Made by a program: the position numbers and the translations under genes. 64,000 bases of DNA from an uncultured Duncaniella sp. GTDB taxonomy: Bacteria; Bacteroidota; Bacteroidia; Bacteroidales; Muribaculaceae. Below, one piece after another: positions 26,789 to 34,995 of this stretch; the stretch's first letter is position 1; the number at the start of each line of letters is the position of its first letter. The notes under the pieces are model-generated. The model was not told where the DNA came from. It was given only the letters and a program-made list of their open reading frames with translations, and did not search any database. The DNA is taken from assembly GCA_910587165.1 (NCBI GenBank), contig CAJUKP010000004.1, positions 62,001 to 126,000 on the forward strand, in the 5' to 3' direction.

Positions 26789-26820
26789 CAAAGGTACGAA
26801 AAATCCCCGTTATCTACAAA
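26789..26820 (-). promoter_or_regulatory. Promoter of the GH95-led transcription unit
   Basis: Minus-strand TTTG (26817-26820), 20-base spacer, TACCTTTG (26789-26796): both boxes perfect. The predicted leader is about 50 bases before the GH95 ATG at 26734. The only long gap inside the pectin locus (221 bases) holds this promoter and the hairpin at 26887-26924. Confidence 0.75.
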
Positions 26821-26886
26821 CAGTTATTGTAAATTAGTCCATAAAAAATGTCAATCATCGGATATAATATGCATAGATACAAAGAA

Positions 26887-26924
26887 GCCGCCACTCATAA
26901 CCTTGAAAGGGATGGAGTGGCGGC
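26887..26924 (-). terminator. Terminator of the GH127-to-PL1 transcription unit
   Basis: Ten-base GC-rich stem GCCGCCACTC / GAGTGGCGGC with an 18-base loop, followed on the minus strand by TTCTTTG. Begins 31 bases after the PL1 stop (26956). Confidence 0.75.
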
Positions 26925-26955
26925 AGGAAAGCCGGTTAATCGGTGTCAGCAGCGA

Positions 26956-28575
26956 TTACTCGGCAAGTTCATTGGCATAGACCTCGATCCATGCGTATCC
27001 GTTGGGGGAAATAACGGCGGAGTCGGACGCATCATTGGGGTTGAGACCATGTTTTTTCTCCCATTCGTCGGGTATTCCATCGCCGTCCGAGTCAACACGG
27101 GGAGTACCCTTGTATTCGGGCAGACCACCCACCTGATCGGGATGGGTTATGATGCCGTATTTGTAGGAATCGGCAGGGAGACGACGCTTTACGTATGGGC
27201 TTGACGAAGGAGCCTTGTCCGCATCGGGGGCATATATGGCCTCTCCGGTGATGACAGTCTTGATGACGCGCTCGTCAACAGCGTCACGGCGGGGACGGGT
27301 GGCGCCGGCGTTCTCAAGCACATAGGTATAGGCGGGGAAGGCCTCCATGATGGTCACCTCGGCCATTGGGAAGGGCTTGTCGGCCTTGAGCTCGGCCACA
27401 CGTTCTGCAGGCACCGGGCCGTTGAAGATCTGCACACCGCCATCCCAGTTGTTCATTGTCACCTTCTCGTTGCCCCAGACGATATTACCGTCCACGTATG
27501 CCTTGCCGAAAGTGTTCTTGTATCGTTTGTCACGGCCGGCCTCCATCTTGACGATGCGGTGACGGATGGGCGCGTCGGGAGCGTTGGTCTCGGTGATGGG
27601 ACCGGGTTTGAAGTTGTTGTTGATAATGTTGAGACGGCTTGTATGATCGCCTCCGTCAACAGAGCGGTTCCACCAGTTATAGGTGACGTTGTTGATGAAG
27701 TTGAAGTCCTCATCCATACCGATCGAACAGTTTCGGGATATGTTTGAAGCGAAGAGGTTACGGGCGAATGTACTGTTGTGACCTCCGATAGTGGCACCGA
27801 AAGCATGATTGTACATATCAAGGCCCTCGGAGAAGATACTGTTCTGGATTGTGATGTTGACAGTCGGGAGCTTCTCACCCTTTCCGGTGGAGTCACGCTG
27901 GTAAACGTGACGGTAGATCGACATATTCTCGTCAAGGCCCCATGAACCTGACACATGGTCAAGTATGATGTTGCCCACGGCGTTGCCACCGAGAGCGTCG
28001 TCACGGAAGGCCACATCGGTGGCTCCGCGGCGGAAACGGAGATGGCGTATCACCACATCGTGGGTGTCGATCAGGAACGACGCGCCGGTGACGCACACGC
28101 CGTCGCCGGGAGCTGTCTGACCGAGAATGGTGATATAGGGGGCACGGACGGTGATAGGCGACTTGAGGTCGATGACACCGGCAACGTTGAACACAACGAT
28201 ACGGGCGCCACCCTGCTCGCAGGCCTCACGGAGAGTGCCGGGGCCACTGTCGGCGAGCGATGTCACCACATACACCTTGCCGTCACGGCCTCCGGGAGTA
28301 TAGGCACCACCACCCTCAGCACCGGGAAATGCCTTGATATCAGCCTTGATAAGATCCTCAGGTTTGGATGCCCAGGGACGGTACGGACGACCTTTCTCCG
28401 CTTCTTCCTTACGGACGATGGGGAGAGCCTTCTCCCATGCCGCATCAGATGCGGCATCCCATTCGGCCTGTGTTGCCGCCGCCCTTGCCTTGACGGAATC
28501 GGGTATGACGGGATACTGCGCGTAGGCCGTCATGGCCGCGAAAGCGGCGAGTGTAAGAACTGTGATTTTTTTCAT
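26956..28575 (-). CDS. PL1-family pectate lyase
   Basis: 539 aa, exported (MKKITVLTLAAFAAMTAYAQ). Right-handed parallel beta-helix: AFPGAEGGGAYTPGGRDGKV opens the lyase domain (about residue 85), followed by ILDHVSGSWGLDENMSIY and NSIFSEGLD coils and HNSTFARNLFASNISR; the PL1 Ca-binding and catalytic region is consistent with galacturonan cleavage by beta-elimination. The C-terminus carries a calcium-binding thrombospondin-3-like repeat (DSDGDGIPDEWEKKHGLNP), common at the end of Bacteroidetes PL1 enzymes. It likely cuts the homogalacturonan flanking or forming the RG-II backbone. Last gene of the first transcription unit, 29 bases after the GH2 stop. Confidence 0.9.
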   Translation of the reverse strand: MKKITVLTLAAFAAMTAYAQYPVIPDSVKARAAATQAEWDAASDAAWEKALPIVRKEEAEKGRPYRPWASKPEDLIKADIKAFPGAEGGGAYTPGGRDGKVYVVTSLADSGPGTLREACEQGGARIVVFNVAGVIDLKSPITVRAPYITILGQTAPGDGVCVTGASFLIDTHDVVIRHLRFRRGATDVAFRDDALGGNAVGNIILDHVSGSWGLDENMSIYRHVYQRDSTGKGEKLPTVNITIQNSIFSEGLDMYNHAFGATIGGHNSTFARNLFASNISRNCSIGMDEDFNFINNVTYNWWNRSVDGGDHTSRLNIINNNFKPGPITETNAPDAPIRHRIVKMEAGRDKRYKNTFGKAYVDGNIVWGNEKVTMNNWDGGVQIFNGPVPAERVAELKADKPFPMAEVTIMEAFPAYTYVLENAGATRPRRDAVDERVIKTVITGEAIYAPDADKAPSSSPYVKRRLPADSYKYGIITHPDQVGGLPEYKGTPRVDSDGDGIPDEWEKKHGLNPNDASDSAVISPNGYAWIEVYANELAE

Positions 28576-28604
28576 GATCAGATATTGATGATGTGATTGA
28601 TTCC

Positions 28605-31226
28605 TTATTTCTGAATGCCGAATTCCTGCTGCTGGAGGTCTACTTCCTCAAGAATACGGCGTTTTTCATCTTCAGAGAGAGTTGTGCCTGAATTGTCGCG
28701 GGTGCTCTTGGCGGAGCCGTTGACACCGGTCTCACGTACATCGGTGAACACAGCGTCTATCGTGGAGGGGACACTCTCGATCACCAGCTCGGCGGGTGTG
28801 GGAGCATGGTTGCCCGGGAATTCAACGGCAGCCTTGATACGGATCTGGCCGGGAGTGCGTGTCGAGCGTATGAGCACAGGCGCCGAACCCCACTCCACAG
28901 GCCGGGGATTGGCATGGATCGAGGCATCACCGATTATCTCACCCTCACCCTCGACGGTGAACACGATATTCTCCTTGGCGAGACGGCGGACGTTGCCGTT
29001 GTCGTCGGTCACCTCTGCCACTACGACTATAAAGTCGGAACCGTCGGCCACCAGAGGCTTGCCGTCATAATCGGCACGAAGTCTGAGCTTCGTGGAGCGG
29101 CGTGAAGGCATCTTGCGCTCGGTGGCGACAACCTTTCCGTCCACAATACCTTCGGCCACCATATTCACAGCTTTCCAGTTCTTGTTGGTGTAGCTGTAGT
29201 CTCGGGCTTCCCAGAAGTCCCATGCATCCTTGAACACCACAGGCTGCGAGGGGAGATGTCCTTTCTCATGTATGACCGGGAGGGTCCAGGTCTTCGCTCC
29301 GTCATACATGGAGAGACGGACTGAATCACAGTTGCTGAACACCACCACATCGGGATCGGAGAACTGGGTCATCTCATGCATTATGTAGACCATTGGGCCT
29401 GACTCGGCCACAGGATGGGTATCATCCCTGTTCACCTGGCTACGCATCAGATAATATGCATATTTAGGCTGACGGAAGGCATCGTAAATACCACCCCAGT
29501 ATGGGTCGGGATGATAGCCGCGCTGATGGTCAAAAGGATGCCACTGGGTGCCACCGATGAATTTATCACCTGTATTGTAGAGTCCGTCCAGGGTCTCGGC
29601 GAGAGAATAGGCCTGCACCTTCATGGGTTTCTCGCCCCAACTGCGCGATGCACGGTTATTGTTGTTGTGGGCGTACCAGTCGTCGACCTTCTCGCCCCAT
29701 TCCCTCGTGAAGATGGTCTGACGCGGGGCGTCAGCGGCAGCCTCGTCACCGGGCCAGCCATAGACGACATCATAATTCTCCTTGATTCCTGCCGAATGCA
29801 CATCCGCGGCGGCGACAGGACGGCCCGGATAGGGGTATTCATCCTTTGTGATCTGCAACGCATCAAGCGCAAACTGTTCGGGATAACGGGTCTCATTGAG
29901 AATCGGCTCCCACATCAGCACTGACGGATGGTTGCGGTCACGACGGATTATGTTACGGGTGTTCTCGTGGACAAGCTCGGCAAAATGGGGATCCTTGTTC
30001 CAGTATTGCCATCCGGGAGTGGCGACAATCACAAACAAGCCGAGTTCATCACAGGCATCCATGAACGAGGGGTCCATCGGATAGTGGGCCACACGTATTA
30101 TTTCGTATCCGGCATCACGCAGACGTTTGGCATCACGCCACTGCTGGGAGTTGGGGACGGCATTGCCGACGTATGCGAAATCCTGATGACGGTTTCCACC
30201 TATCAGTTTACCGAACGGCTTGCCATTGAGCATGAATCCTTTCTCGCCGTCAAATTCGAAAGTGCGGATTCCGACACGTGTGGTTCCTCCATCCACATAG
30301 TTTTTCCCTTCCTTCACGCGCGACTCCACACGATAGAGTACCGGACTGTCAGGACTCCACAGCTGCGGACGGTCAACCCGTATGGTCTGCACCGCTGTTC
30401 CGGTCTGACCGGCGGCAAGACGGAGCTGTTTGGAGACTTTTCTGATCAGCTTGCCTTCCGGGCTTATGAGAGAGGTCTCCACCGTGATATTGCTTGACTT
30501 GTCTCCGGAGTTCTTCACGTCAGTGTCGACAATCACATCAGCGCTTTTTTCCGAAACGTTGTCGAAGTGCACGAACACACCACCGCCTGCAACCTTTCCG
30601 GCCTCGACAGGGTCTGTTATCGCCACGGGTGACTTCGCTATCATCCATACATCACGGTAAATACCACCGTGATATGCGAAGTCGAGCGAGTGCTGCGGCT
30701 TGCCGGGAGGGAAGCTCTTGTCGTCACTGTTGTCAGCCATGACGGCAACCACACACTCCTCGCCTGGCTTCACTCCGGCCTCGGTGAGCGATATGGTCAC
30801 AGGCAGATAGCCTCCGAGATGTTCCTTGACCTCACGGCCGTTGACAAAGAATTTCTGTTTGCCCATCACCGCCTCGAAATGAAGCGTCACATCCTTTCCG
30901 GCGGTGTTGGCCGGCATGGTGAAATGCTTTCTGTACCATGCCACTCCCTGATAGTTGCGTCCACCGCTACCCTCGGCGGGAAGGAGCTCGACAGTGTGGG
31001 GAGTGGATACCACCTCCCACTTTGAGTCATCAAGGCCTACGGATTGTCCGTCGGCAACGTCACCGATGTGATACCGCCAGCCGGAATTGAAGTCATAGAC
31101 CTGTCTGCCGGATCCTTCGAGCGGGAAAAATCCGGCCACAGATATTTCCTGAGGCGTCACCTCTTCGTTGGCCACCATAGCCGCCGGAAGGAGGAGAAGA
31201 GCCAGAGTCAATAGGTATTTATTCAT
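28605..31226 (-). CDS. GH2-family glycosidase (873 aa)
   Basis: Exported (MNKYLLTLALLLLPAAMVA) retaining glycosidase. N-terminal jelly-roll (YDFNSGWRYHIGD, VAWYRKHFTMP, FAYHGGIYRDVWM), immunoglobulin-like domain (LWSPDSPVLYRVE), TIM barrel with GGNRHQDFAYVGNAV, acid/base Glu in WEPILNET and nucleophile Glu in FTREWGE, then extra C-terminal beta-domains (~620-800) and a charged tail. The setting beside the candidate GH139 gene corresponds, as I recall, to BT0983, an RG-II alpha-L-arabinopyranosidase of GH2; specificity is inferred from that. Its ATG overlaps the upstream stop (ATGA). Confidence 0.85.
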   Translation of the reverse strand: MNKYLLTLALLLLPAAMVANEEVTPQEISVAGFFPLEGSGRQVYDFNSGWRYHIGDVADGQSVGLDDSKWEVVSTPHTVELLPAEGSGGRNYQGVAWYRKHFTMPANTAGKDVTLHFEAVMGKQKFFVNGREVKEHLGGYLPVTISLTEAGVKPGEECVVAVMADNSDDKSFPPGKPQHSLDFAYHGGIYRDVWMIAKSPVAITDPVEAGKVAGGGVFVHFDNVSEKSADVIVDTDVKNSGDKSSNITVETSLISPEGKLIRKVSKQLRLAAGQTGTAVQTIRVDRPQLWSPDSPVLYRVESRVKEGKNYVDGGTTRVGIRTFEFDGEKGFMLNGKPFGKLIGGNRHQDFAYVGNAVPNSQQWRDAKRLRDAGYEIIRVAHYPMDPSFMDACDELGLFVIVATPGWQYWNKDPHFAELVHENTRNIIRRDRNHPSVLMWEPILNETRYPEQFALDALQITKDEYPYPGRPVAAADVHSAGIKENYDVVYGWPGDEAAADAPRQTIFTREWGEKVDDWYAHNNNNRASRSWGEKPMKVQAYSLAETLDGLYNTGDKFIGGTQWHPFDHQRGYHPDPYWGGIYDAFRQPKYAYYLMRSQVNRDDTHPVAESGPMVYIMHEMTQFSDPDVVVFSNCDSVRLSMYDGAKTWTLPVIHEKGHLPSQPVVFKDAWDFWEARDYSYTNKNWKAVNMVAEGIVDGKVVATERKMPSRRSTKLRLRADYDGKPLVADGSDFIVVVAEVTDDNGNVRRLAKENIVFTVEGEGEIIGDASIHANPRPVEWGSAPVLIRSTRTPGQIRIKAAVEFPGNHAPTPAELVIESVPSTIDAVFTDVRETGVNGSAKSTRDNSGTTLSEDEKRRILEEVDLQQQEFGIQK

Positions 31227-33523
31227 TTCTTGTTATATTTTATTGCAGAGGGGATGATAATGTCTTGGATTCTGTTTTCGGGTGTGACCCGTAGATGCGT
31301 CACCTCGCCGCCGGACAGGGTAGCCTCGACTGTGGTGTTGTGAGGCGCGTGCAGGCGGAAGGATATGTCCTTGTCAGCAGGCCATGCAGGGAATATGGTT
31401 ATTTTCCCGCCATCACCGTCGGTCTGGAGCAACATCTCCTGCACTCCTATCATGGCGGCACCGGCCCAGTTGTGGTCCGGAGTCCAGTCATAACCCGGGC
31501 CAAGGAATGCGGGAAAGCGATGCTGGCCGTCAGCCCATTTCTCGGAGTTAAGCGCGAAGGCCTCATCAGTGAGTCCGAGAGCGGCCGCCCAGATATTGTC
31601 CTGCTTCCATCCTTTGGTGGACCGGAATTTCAACGCATCAGGATCGTGACGGAAGGTGTTGACGGCCTTCTCGTAGCCTGCGGAATCGCCAACGGTCACA
31701 CCATACATTCTCCAGGGGAAAACCGGATAGAGCTGGGGGGTCTCGATGTTGTTGACACGCTCCCACGTCTTGGCAGGAGAGATCATCTCCTTGCCGTCGA
31801 CTGTCCGGAACGGGATGTCAGGTATGACGTTGCCGAAGGCTGTCCATTTCCTCACCGCCGCCGTATCGCCGCGCTCGGAAAGATAGTCCACATAGTCAGC
31901 GGTCACACGCTTGAGGCCTGCAATGGTCGACGAGGCATTGTTGGTCATCTTGTAAGTCTCGCAGGCGGAACCGGGGAAAAGAATCAGCTTTCCGTCACCG
32001 TCAAGCTTCTTGGCGCCGCGGCGTCCGGCGAGATAGCGGTAATGTTCGTCAAAGAATGTGAGCGATTCATCTATGAGGGGAAGATATGGTGTGATATCCG
32101 TACCGTCGTAACGGGCCGACATAAGAATCATATCACAGAACTCCAGCACCGTGTCCCAGCAATACTCAAGCCACGCGTTATACTCCACACCCGGATCAAA
32201 GTCAGCCGGACGTTTCGATCCATATTCCATGAGATTCGGGAAAGCGAAAAGTTCGGTCTGCTCGGTGAAACAGGCTCCCCCGTGACCCCAGTAGGCCCGT
32301 GTGCGCTCAAGAGCGTTAGGAAGCATACGGAGATAGAAGTCAAACTGCGGTTTCATCATGTCGAAATCACCGCTCTTCAACATCGGCCAGTAGACAAGCC
32401 GCTGGTTCTGCGCGGTCATTGTCCCTCCGCCCCAATTGCGGAAGTCGGGGGTAAACGGATTGTCGGGATTGACGAATACCGGGTCGAATGTGAAGAGACC
32501 TCCGTTGAACTTGGTCGGCTCCTTGCCGAATGCGTTGCATCCGAGCATATACCTGAAAAGGGTATAGTTGCGGGTCATACGCGCTACATCCGGGTCACCC
32601 CCGGCCGGCGACTCGACATAACTGCGGTCCCAGAACCCACGCCACCAGCCGCGCGATGCCTCGCGGTCTTTCCTGAGGTTTATCAGACCCGAAGTCCGAT
32701 CAATGGCATTGTTGAAACCGGCCAGATCGTCGGTCTGCCCGTTGTTGAGCACAATGCTGAACGTATGCTTGCGGGCAGGGCGGGTGGAGAAGTTGTATGA
32801 CCGGTAGTCAGTGTGATCATAGACACCATCCGTCACACCTGTGAAATGGAGATCCCGGCCGAACAGACGGCCTCCGGACGCGAGCCGGGCAAGCGGATTC
32901 CAGAACTTTCCCTTGATAGAGTCAAGCCCTTCACGCTTCAAGGTGGCGTCAAAGACGGTCACATCCGGATTCCAGTGGATGAATGTAACCGAATTGCCTG
33001 TGGTCACGATGGAATCGCGGGATGTGTGCAGACTCTTGTCTCCCGACCATTTCCATGAGCTCTGTCTCCCCTCCGCCTTGCGGAACGGACGGTCCTTGTA
33101 GCGCCAGGTCTCATAGCTGATCTCCGGAGCGGTAGCCTTGGGAGATTCGATCTCGACATTTACAACAGGCTTGAACACATCGGCCCATACCATCACCCTG
33201 GCACCATGGAGCTTCACCTCACAGTAGCCTTCGGAAAGACGGAGCGTCTGCGAGAAGGGGGCAAGCGAATCACCGGGTATCCTGACCCTCACCCTGCCGA
33301 GCTTGAGCAGAGTGTTATTCTCATCGTATGCTCCGCTGCGCCCGATGTAGAAGAAGAGATCGCCATCCTCCACCCACAGGTTAAGGCCGACATCGCCTCC
33401 TCCCACCGGCATTGAGCCGGAGGAGTTCTCGCTCATGCTTGTCCATACATAGTCAGCCGGGGCGTATGCGTAAGCGGATAGCGAGAGCAGAAAGGAGGCT
33501 ATGAACAGTAAGCGCTTCATCAT
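31223..33523 (-). CDS. DUF5703-type six-hairpin glycosidase-like protein, candidate GH139
   Basis: 766 aa, exported (MKRLLFIASFLLSLSAYA). The N-terminal ~260 residues are a beta-sandwich (VWTSMSENSSGSMPVGGGDV, VEDGDLFFYIGRSGAYDENN); the rest is a helical barrel of the GH95/GH65-like superfamily (AQNQRLVYWPMLKSGDFDMM, GHGGACFTEQTELFAFPN, AFLGPGYDWTPDHNWAG). No characterised family is certain from motifs alone. The locus otherwise has every RG-II side-chain family except the 2-O-methyl-alpha-L-fucosidase GH139 (BT0984 in B. thetaiotaomicron, between the GH106 and a GH2 gene as I recall). This gene lies in just that slot, so GH139 is my best guess. Start is ATG 33523 or the adjacent ATG 33520; one base separates it from the esterase stop. 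Confidence 0.6.
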   Translation of the reverse strand: MMKRLLFIASFLLSLSAYAYAPADYVWTSMSENSSGSMPVGGGDVGLNLWVEDGDLFFYIGRSGAYDENNTLLKLGRVRVRIPGDSLAPFSQTLRLSEGYCEVKLHGARVMVWADVFKPVVNVEIESPKATAPEISYETWRYKDRPFRKAEGRQSSWKWSGDKSLHTSRDSIVTTGNSVTFIHWNPDVTVFDATLKREGLDSIKGKFWNPLARLASGGRLFGRDLHFTGVTDGVYDHTDYRSYNFSTRPARKHTFSIVLNNGQTDDLAGFNNAIDRTSGLINLRKDREASRGWWRGFWDRSYVESPAGGDPDVARMTRNYTLFRYMLGCNAFGKEPTKFNGGLFTFDPVFVNPDNPFTPDFRNWGGGTMTAQNQRLVYWPMLKSGDFDMMKPQFDFYLRMLPNALERTRAYWGHGGACFTEQTELFAFPNLMEYGSKRPADFDPGVEYNAWLEYCWDTVLEFCDMILMSARYDGTDITPYLPLIDESLTFFDEHYRYLAGRRGAKKLDGDGKLILFPGSACETYKMTNNASSTIAGLKRVTADYVDYLSERGDTAAVRKWTAFGNVIPDIPFRTVDGKEMISPAKTWERVNNIETPQLYPVFPWRMYGVTVGDSAGYEKAVNTFRHDPDALKFRSTKGWKQDNIWAAALGLTDEAFALNSEKWADGQHRFPAFLGPGYDWTPDHNWAGAAMIGVQEMLLQTDGDGGKITIFPAWPADKDISFRLHAPHNTTVEATLSGGEVTHLRVTPENRIQDIIIPSAIKYNKK

Positions 33524-33524
33524 G

Positions 33525-34982
33525 CTATTTCTTTATGGGGCGGTTGTCAGGCCAATCGTCGGAGCGGAAGGAGGAGACAGGAAGCCCGTCGGTGCTGAAA
33601 AGATCACCCTCGGAGGCATTCTCGAAGGCGTATCTCACAGCCACGGGATGGGGCACCTTGTCACTCTTGACCATAACCTTGCTACGTGAGATCCACGCCT
33701 TGGCAGGATGGAACACACGATCCTCTCCGGCCAGCTGGAACTGTTTCGACTCGAACGAGTGCTTGCCCGCGATCCATTCCGGCGCACGGTCGAAGGCCAC
33801 AACCACGGTGTCACCCTTGACTTCCATTGACTTGTAGACAGGGCTCTCGCAACCGATGCCTTTCATGCCGTAAGTCTTGCCGAGAGCGAGGAGCGCGAGA
33901 CGCTCGCCGGGAGTCTTCTTGTCGGAAGGATGGATTCCTTCGGCCCAACCGGCATCCATAAGAACTGCCATTCCGGTGTTGGGCACCATATTCTCAACCT
34001 TGGCCTGCGCCTCGCGGAGATAAGCCGAGTTTATTATTTCCTTGCCGGGTTCTGTGATGATGGCATAGTCGTATGGAGCTATCTGACAGTAGTAGAACGG
34101 GAAATCACCCTGATTCCACAGACCGCGCCATCCCTTTATGAGAGTGGAGAACATATCGGCATAACTGTGGGCACGGTTCCAGTTGTCCTCACCCTGATAC
34201 CATATCACACCCTGGATGGCGAGTCCTACGAGCGGATTGAGCATACCTTTGTAGAGCACACTCGGGGTGCGGTTCTTGGAGGGAATCTTGGCATCGACGG
34301 CAGGGATGTTTGCAGCAGCCTCGGGGAATGCGGCAAGCATCTCATCGGTCATCCATGCCTCGCAGGCCGATCCGCCCCAAGCCACAACGATGAGTCCGAC
34401 AGGGACATCAAGAAGCTTCTCAATGCGGCGACCGAAGAAATAGGCTGTGGCGCTGAAATTTCTCACAGCCTCAGGTGCGGCCTCGGCCCACTGACCGGTC
34501 ACATCATCGACAGGCACAGTGGAAGAGTTGCGTTTTACAGTGAACAGACGCAGATCAGGATTGCGGCTCTCGAGGATGGCATCGTTAGCACCATCCACCG
34601 GCTGGTTCTTGAATCCTTTCATCGGCATCTCCATATTGCTCTGACCCGAGCATATCCACACTTCGCCAAGCATCACATTCGACAGTTTGAGCGGAGTGCC
34701 GTCGCTGACAGTGACATCATAGGGGCCTCCGGCCGCGGGAGTCGGGAAAGAGATGCGCCACTTGCCATCCTTGCCACACTTTGTCTCATATTTCTCAGAG
34801 GTCCAGCCCGGAGCTACGGTAACGGTAGAACCCGGTCTGGCAGTACCCCACATACGGGCATCCGTCTGCTGCTGGAGCACCATATTATCGGAGAAGAAAG
34901 AGGGCATTTTCACCTCGGCACCGGCGTTGAGGCCGAAAGCGAGGGCTGCAAACAAGCATAAACTATTTACAAGTTTTTTCAT
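33525..34982 (-). CDS. Sialate O-acetylesterase-like SGNH esterase
   Basis: 485 aa, exported (MKKLVNSLCLFAALAFGLNAGA). Typical of the sialate O-acetylesterase family: N-terminal FFSDNMVLQQQ and a beta-domain, block I GEVWICSGQSNMEMP with the nucleophile Ser, VPVGLIVVAWGGS, VIWYQGEDN and the catalytic His in AEGIHPSDK, then C-terminal beta-domain. In pectin loci such enzymes remove acetyl groups from sugars, not sialic acid; RG-II carries acetyl esters on aceric acid and 2-O-methylfucose in side chain B, a fitting target (inference). Located between the GH106 gene (13-base gap) and the DUF5703 gene. Confidence 0.87.
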   Translation of the reverse strand: MKKLVNSLCLFAALAFGLNAGAEVKMPSFFSDNMVLQQQTDARMWGTARPGSTVTVAPGWTSEKYETKCGKDGKWRISFPTPAAGGPYDVTVSDGTPLKLSNVMLGEVWICSGQSNMEMPMKGFKNQPVDGANDAILESRNPDLRLFTVKRNSSTVPVDDVTGQWAEAAPEAVRNFSATAYFFGRRIEKLLDVPVGLIVVAWGGSACEAWMTDEMLAAFPEAAANIPAVDAKIPSKNRTPSVLYKGMLNPLVGLAIQGVIWYQGEDNWNRAHSYADMFSTLIKGWRGLWNQGDFPFYYCQIAPYDYAIITEPGKEIINSAYLREAQAKVENMVPNTGMAVLMDAGWAEGIHPSDKKTPGERLALLALGKTYGMKGIGCESPVYKSMEVKGDTVVVAFDRAPEWIAGKHSFESKQFQLAGEDRVFHPAKAWISRSKVMVKSDKVPHPVAVRYAFENASEGDLFSTDGLPVSSFRSDDWPDNRPIKK

Positions 34983-34995
34983 ATCGTTTCAATGG

